A DNA stretch of 16,881 nucleotides from an uncultured Lachnospiraceae bacterium. Its GTDB lineage: Bacteria; Bacillota; Clostridia; Lachnospirales; Lachnospiraceae. A program made the translations under genes and the position numbers. Position 1 is the stretch's first letter. Each line of letters begins with the position of its first letter. The notes beneath the pieces are model-generated. The model worked only from the letters and a program-made list of their open reading frames with translations, did no database searches and was not told the origin of the DNA. Where the stretch lies: assembly GCA_910584115.1 (NCBI GenBank), contig CAJTYN010000056.1:1-16881 (forward strand). The letters run 5' to 3'. Of this stretch, positions 13,373-16,881 are shown piece after piece.

Positions 13373-15418
13373 ATGTCTTATACGATCGCATTGGCGGGCA
13401 ACCCGAATTGCGGGAAAACAACGCTGTTCAATGAACTCACCGGGTCCAAGCAGCATGTGGGGAACTGGCCCGGTGTCACGGTTGACAAGAAAGAAGGCAG
13501 TTACAAGAAGAACAAGGAGATCAGCGTTCTGGACCTGCCGGGTACATATTCACTCTCCCCCTATTCCGCGGAGGAGATCGTCGCGCGGGATTACATCGTA
13601 AAAGAAAGGCCGGACGCCGTCATCAACATCGTGGACGGCACCAGCATCGAGCGGAACCTGTATCTGACCATGCAGGTCTTAGAGACGGGGATCCCCACGG
13701 TGATCGCCATGAACATGATGGATGAAGTGGAGAGCAGAGGGGACTTCATCAACTGCCAGAAACTCTCAGAGAGCTTAGGCGTCCCGGTGGTGCCCATCGT
13801 GGCCCGCTCTGGTAAAGGTCTGGATGATCTGATGAAAGCCGTGGAGAAGGTCGCCTCGGAGAAAAAGAGGACCGGCCAGCTCAAGGTCTTCGGGGAAGAC
13901 ATCGAGGAAGCCGTGGAGAAGATCAGAGGGTATCTGACCGAGGGCACGCCGGAGGATCAGCAGTGGACGGCCATCAAATTATTAGAAGGGGATGAGATCA
14001 TCGCCGATTCCCTGGCGCCGGAACAGGCCGGCAAGATCCAGGCGATCGTCCAGGAGATGGATGGCAGATGCGGGGACACGGAAGCGGCCATCGCGGACAG
14101 ACGGTATCAATACATCGGTCAGGTGGTCAAAAAATCCGTACGGAAGGCGAAGACCGGACACGTGGAGACACGCTCCGATAAACTGGATAAAGTCCTCACG
14201 AACCGAGTACTGGCGCTGCCGATCTTTGCGGCCGTGATGTACATCCTCTTTGCCGCCACATTCAGCGAGAACTTCCTGTTCATCCCGGGCCTGCCCAGTC
14301 CCGGCATGTGGCTGGCGGGGCTCGTGGAGACGGCCTGGGGCGCGCTGACCGGGCTGGTGGAGGGCGGCCTCACATCCCTGGGCGCTTCCGACTGGGCGCT
14401 GGGCCTGGTGCTCAGCTGTATGGACGGCGTGGGTGCGGTGGCCGGATTTTTACCTCTGGTACTGGTGCTGTTCCTTCTATTATCATTTTTGGAGGACAGC
14501 GGATATATGGCCAGGGTGGCCTTCGTGATGGATCGGATCTTCAGGCATTTCGGTCTCTCCGGCCGTTCCTTCATCCCGCTCCTCATGGGCTTCGGATGCT
14601 CCGTGCCGGCCCTCATGGCGTCCCGGACGCTGGAAAACGACAAAGACCGCAAGATCACGATGATGATCACGCCGTTCATGTCCTGCGGGGCGAAACTGCC
14701 GATCTACCTGATGTTCGCCGCTACATTATTTGCAGGGAGCGACCAGACACTGATCGTATTCGGGATCTATATGATCGGGCTTATCGTGGCTGTGGTCAGC
14801 GCATTTATCCTGGGAAGACTGATCAAAGGCGATGAGATCTCCAACTTCATCATGGAACTGCCCGCCTACCGGATCCCTACATTGAAAAGCGTGCTGATCC
14901 ATGCCTGGGAAAAAGTAAAAGGCTTTGCCGTCAAAGCGGGTACGATCATCTTTGGCTCCACGGTCTTGATCTGGCTCTTGTCAAATTTCAATCTCAGCGG
15001 CATGTGCGAGATGGAGGACAGTCTCCTGGCATCCATCGGCAACGCGATCAAAGTGCTCTTCATCCCGTTAGGCTTTGCCGACTGGCGGGCCAGTGTGGGC
15101 GTGGTGACCGGATGGATCGCAAAAGAAAATATCGTGGCCACGTTCGGGCAGCTCTTCGGCGGAGTCTCCGACGAGGTGGTGGAAGCGGTCAGCGCAGGGG
15201 AGGGAGCGCTCCCGGCGATCGCATCCGTATTTACCCCGGCAGCAGCCTGGTCGTACATGGCATTTAACCTGCTGTGCATGCCCTGTTTCGCGGCAGTGGG
15301 CGCGATCAAACGGGAGATGGGTTCCTGGAAATGGACCCTGCGCGCGATCGGATACCAGATGCTGGCGGCTTATGTAGTATCATTTATCATATATCATCTG
15401 TTCGGCCTGTTCTTATGA
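13373..15418 (+). CDS. feoB: Ferrous iron transporter FeoB
   Basis: FeoB is the inner-membrane Fe(II) importer with an N-terminal G-protein domain. The 681-aa sequence has G1 GNPNCGKTT (9-17), the switch-region NWPGVTV with Thr36, G3 DLPGTYS (54-60) and G4 NMMD (114-117). A helical guanine-dissociation-inhibitor-like region follows (about 165-275). The membrane core includes two Gate-type segments with the conserved LLSFLEDSGYMARVAFVMD and GFGCSVPALMASRTL motifs, and later VGVVTGWIAKENIVATF. All domains look complete. GAGGAGG and AAGGAA precede the start. It follows two feoA genes and precedes a small Fur-like gene. Confidence 0.97.
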   Translation: MSYTIALAGNPNCGKTTLFNELTGSKQHVGNWPGVTVDKKEGSYKKNKEISVLDLPGTYSLSPYSAEEIVARDYIVKERPDAVINIVDGTSIERNLYLTMQVLETGIPTVIAMNMMDEVESRGDFINCQKLSESLGVPVVPIVARSGKGLDDLMKAVEKVASEKKRTGQLKVFGEDIEEAVEKIRGYLTEGTPEDQQWTAIKLLEGDEIIADSLAPEQAGKIQAIVQEMDGRCGDTEAAIADRRYQYIGQVVKKSVRKAKTGHVETRSDKLDKVLTNRVLALPIFAAVMYILFAATFSENFLFIPGLPSPGMWLAGLVETAWGALTGLVEGGLTSLGASDWALGLVLSCMDGVGAVAGFLPLVLVLFLLLSFLEDSGYMARVAFVMDRIFRHFGLSGRSFIPLLMGFGCSVPALMASRTLENDKDRKITMMITPFMSCGAKLPIYLMFAATLFAGSDQTLIVFGIYMIGLIVAVVSAFILGRLIKGDEISNFIMELPAYRIPTLKSVLIHAWEKVKGFAVKAGTIIFGSTVLIWLLSNFNLSGMCEMEDSLLASIGNAIKVLFIPLGFADWRASVGVVTGWIAKENIVATFGQLFGGVSDEVVEAVSAGEGALPAIASVFTPAAAWSYMAFNLLCMPCFAAVGAIKREMGSWKWTLRAIGYQMLAAYVVSFIIYHLFGLFL

Positions 15419-15449
15419 TGGGACGGAGGATCAGTAAGGGGGGATCATT

Positions 15450-15701
15450 TTGTCAATGGATGAGATCCTCAAGAGATTGAGAGATGATGGATACCGCGTC
15501 ACCAGTCAGCGCAGACTGATCATCGAGGCGATCCTGGCCAACGACTGCTCCTGCTGCAAGGAGATCTACTACCAGGTCCGCAAAAAAGACCCGGATATCG
15601 GGATCGCCACGGTATACCGGATGATCAAGACCTTAGAAGAGATCGGGATCGTAGACAGGAAGATCGTATTCAAGCTCTCCTGTCCGGACGACTGCCCGTA
15701 A
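15450..15701 (+). CDS. Minimal Fur-family regulator, DNA-binding domain only
   Basis: The protein is 83 aa (81 if the ATG at 15456 is used). It matches the Fur winged-helix domain: RDDGYRVTSQRRLIIEAIL, then KEIYYQVRKKDPDIGIATVYRMIKTLEEIGIVDR. TTG at 15450 is chosen because AAGGGGGG (15436-15443) is better spaced for it. Full Fur proteins are about 140-150 aa and carry a dimerisation and metal-binding domain that is absent here. The next gene's ribosome site starts within 12 bp of the stop, so no broken remainder is hidden downstream. Where Fur proteins usually have a His-containing turn it has NDCSCCKE, and it ends SCPDDCP, giving five cysteines. It may be an iron- or redox-sensing regulator of the operon. 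Confidence 0.85.
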   Translation: MSMDEILKRLRDDGYRVTSQRRLIIEAILANDCSCCKEIYYQVRKKDPDIGIATVYRMIKTLEEIGIVDRKIVFKLSCPDDCP

Positions 15702-15726
15702 AGACGGATCAAAGGAGGTGGAACAT

Positions 15727-15885
15727 ATGGGAGACATCATCGTCATCCTGGTGATCGGCATCTGTCTGCTGGCCGTGCTGGCCTACCACATCAACAGGCG
15801 CAAAAAAGGCCAGTCAGGCTGCGGCTGCGGGTGCAGCGGCTGCAGTGGAGCAGGCACCATCAGAGAATGTAAGAAAAAAAATTAA
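15727..15885 (+). CDS. FeoB-associated Cys-rich membrane protein
   Basis: A 52-aa ORF, easily missed for its size. It has an N-terminal membrane helix (IIVILVIGICLLAVLAYHI), a basic stop-transfer (NRRKKGQ), then a Gly/Cys cluster (SGCGCGCSGCSG) and a final ECKKKN. This is the layout of the FeoB-associated Cys-rich family (PF12669-type), which is found next to feoB in Firmicutes and is proposed to act like FeoC. AAAGGAGGTGG lies just ahead of the ATG. It is the last gene of the operon, and a terminator follows after 15 bp. Confidence 0.9.
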   Translation: MGDIIVILVIGICLLAVLAYHINRRKKGQSGCGCGCSGCSGAGTIRECKKKN

Positions 15886-15900
15886 AAATATCGTGCAGAG

Positions 15901-15944
15901 CGTCCTATCTGATGTTATCATACAGAACATAGATAGGGCGTTTT
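15901..15944 (+). terminator. Terminator of the feo operon
   Basis: CGTCCTATCT, a bulged G and ATGTT pair with AACATAGATAGGGCG around a 9-nt loop, and TTTT follows. The stem is 15 bp with one bulge and one G-U pair. Confidence 0.8.
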
Positions 15945-15977
15945 GTCATTGATCTGTTATTGATAAAGGAGGATCAT

Positions 15978-16691
15978 ATGAAACAGAAGAAGAGACATTG
16001 GCTCTGGTCAGTGCTGCTCCTGTGCTGCCTGTTACTGGCAAGCTATGCATGGGAGCAGATGGATCTGGAGCAGCAGACCGTCCCGGCGGGGCAGGAGAGC
16101 GTCTTTGGCGGGGAGATCCCGGAGTATGCGGGGGAGGCGTACGTGGAGATCTGGGGCAACGAGCCGGATTTTTCCCAGGAGGACCTGACCGAAGAGCCCT
16201 TTGAAAGATACAGCGAGCTGGATGCGCTGGGCCGATGCGGGGAAGCATTTGCCAATGTGGGAACGGAGACCATGCCCCAGGAGACGCGCGCGCCGATCGG
16301 GCGGGTAAAGCCCACCGGCTGGCATTCCGTCCGATACGACAATGTGGAAGGGAGATATCTGTACAACCGCTGCCATCTGATCGGTTTTCAGCTCACGGCG
16401 GAAAATGCCAACGAGAAAAATCTGATCACAGGCACCAGGGCCATGAACGTGGACGGCATGCTGCCCTTCGAGGATATGGTGGCGGATTATGTAAAAGAGA
16501 CGGACAACCACGTCCTGTACCGGGTCACGCCGGATTTCAGAGGGGACGACCTGGTCGCCTCCGGGGTCCAGATGGAAGCCCTGTCCGTGGAAGACGAGGG
16601 AACAGGTGTCAGATTCAATGTCTACGTCTATAATGAACAGCCCGGGATCGTCATCGACCACGCCACAGGAAAGAGCTTCCAGAAAAAATAA
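15978..16691 (+). CDS. DNA/RNA non-specific endonuclease, membrane-anchored or secreted
   Basis: This 237-aa protein begins with a basic N-terminus and a hydrophobic helix (about residues 9-24), a signal peptide or anchor, so the nuclease domain should be outside the cell. The beta-beta-alpha metal nuclease domain shows RVKPTGWHSVRY, the active-site YNRCHLIGFQL with catalytic His133, and the metal-ligand region EKNLITGTRAMN. EndA/Spd-type relatives usually have NRSH or DRGH; Cys132 is a variant. Such enzymes degrade extracellular nucleic acid for food, or process DNA for uptake. AAAGGAGG (15965-15972) fixes the start; the upstream in-frame codon is rejected. Extracellular nucleic acid breakdown would fit with the nucleoside-catabolism operon elsewhere in the window, but the two are not linked. 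Confidence 0.92.
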   Translation: MKQKKRHWLWSVLLLCCLLLASYAWEQMDLEQQTVPAGQESVFGGEIPEYAGEAYVEIWGNEPDFSQEDLTEEPFERYSELDALGRCGEAFANVGTETMPQETRAPIGRVKPTGWHSVRYDNVEGRYLYNRCHLIGFQLTAENANEKNLITGTRAMNVDGMLPFEDMVADYVKETDNHVLYRVTPDFRGDDLVASGVQMEALSVEDEGTGVRFNVYVYNEQPGIVIDHATGKSFQKK

Positions 16692-16747
16692 AAAAGTAAA
16701 AAAATCTAAAAAAAGGTGTTGACATATCCTGGCACCCGTGCTATCAT
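16682..16747 (+). promoter_or_regulatory. Strong promoter with A-tract UP-like element, probable rRNA operon promoter
   Basis: TTGACA (16719-16724) and TATCAT (16742-16747) are 17 bp apart. They are preceded by several phased-looking A-runs (16682-16714) that could act as an UP element. A long untranslated leader follows to the window end. Confidence 0.7.
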
Positions 16748-16827
16748 AACGGAGTCGCTTGAGACAAGACAAAAAACGACAGACAACAAAGGAACAATAC
16801 AAGGCGGCAGAACATAAGCATTACAGA

Positions 16828-16845
16828 GCACTTTGACAACTGAAC
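16828..16845 (+). promoter_or_regulatory. boxA-like antitermination signal in a probable rRNA leader
   Basis: GCACTTTGACAACTGAAC resembles the boxA-type sequence (TGTTCTTTGAAAACTGAAC in Bacillus-type leaders) found just before 16S rRNA genes in Firmicutes. No ORF begins in 16748-16881. The 16S gene itself is not in the window, so the rrn assignment is an inference. Confidence 0.5.
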
Positions 16846-16881
16846 AGTGAAACACACGATCATACATTTGTGACGGTGATA

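Noticed and set aside
13353..13601. Short plus-strand frame starting just before feoB
   Set aside because: Its translation is Arg/Ser-rich and overlaps feoB in another frame; the FeoB frame has the G-protein motifs.
15450..15726. Frameshifted full-length Fur
   Set aside because: The next gene's ribosome site begins 12 bp after the stop, and no dimerisation-domain sequence is found in other frames, so the short protein looks genuine.
16032..16802. Long minus-strand frame opposite the nuclease
   Set aside because: It is antisense to a well-supported endonuclease, and its upstream end overlaps the putative rrn promoter.
1..16881. CRISPR array, insertion sequences or prophage genes
   Set aside because: No spaced direct repeats, transposase motifs or phage proteins were seen anywhere in the window.

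Overview
The window looks like chromosomal DNA from a low-GC-lineage Firmicute of the Clostridia, most likely a Lachnospiraceae-type gut anaerobe. This is inferred from the strong AAGGAGG-type ribosome sites, the deo, rib and feo gene orders, the FMN riboswitch and the FeoB-associated small protein. GC content looks moderate (roughly mid-50s, judged by eye). No transposon, phage, CRISPR or plasmid signature was found. Most of the window is dense housekeeping and nutrient-handling operons.

Region 1 (1-4261, + strand) is a nucleoside-catabolism operon. An exported protein with an InlB-type B-repeat leads it, followed by udp (uridine phosphorylase), cdd (cytidine deaminase), deoB (phosphopentomutase) and deoC (deoxyribose-phosphate aldolase). 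Cytidine is deaminated to uridine, which is split to uracil and ribose-1-phosphate. DeoB isomerises the sugar phosphate, and DeoC cleaves deoxyribose-5-phosphate into acetaldehyde and glyceraldehyde-3-phosphate. A 14-bp perfect stem ends the operon.

Region 2 (4385-9844, - strand) holds thrC, with its own promoter, and the complete riboflavin operon ribD-ribE-ribBA-ribH. Upstream of ribD lies an FMN riboswitch with two successive terminator-like hairpins. Only 22 nt further upstream is a tRNA-Gly(CCC) gene with a good promoter. No separate promoter is visible between tRNA and riboswitch, so they are probably transcribed together.

Region 3 (9906-12610) contains a cysteine-rich DUF3795 protein (-), a divergent unrecognised 177-aa protein (+) and an NhaC-family antiporter (-). 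The last two genes are convergent and share a bidirectional terminator.

Region 4 (12723-15944, + strand) is a ferrous-iron uptake operon: feoA, feoA, feoB, an 84-aa Fur-like protein that has only the DNA-binding domain and carries a cysteine cluster, and a 52-aa FeoB-associated Cys-rich membrane protein. Two Fur-box-like 7-1-7 palindromes bracket the promoter.

Region 5 (15978-16881, + strand) has a membrane-anchored or secreted DNA/RNA non-specific endonuclease. After it comes an A-tract-rich strong promoter and a boxA-like leader, which suggests that an rRNA operon begins just past the window end.

The most notable observations are the tRNA-riboswitch arrangement, a specific antiterminator pairing predicted for the riboswitch, the minimal Cys-rich Fur-like protein, and an extended -10 sequence (TGTGCTATAAT) repeated at three promoters. 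No clearly new multi-gene system was found.
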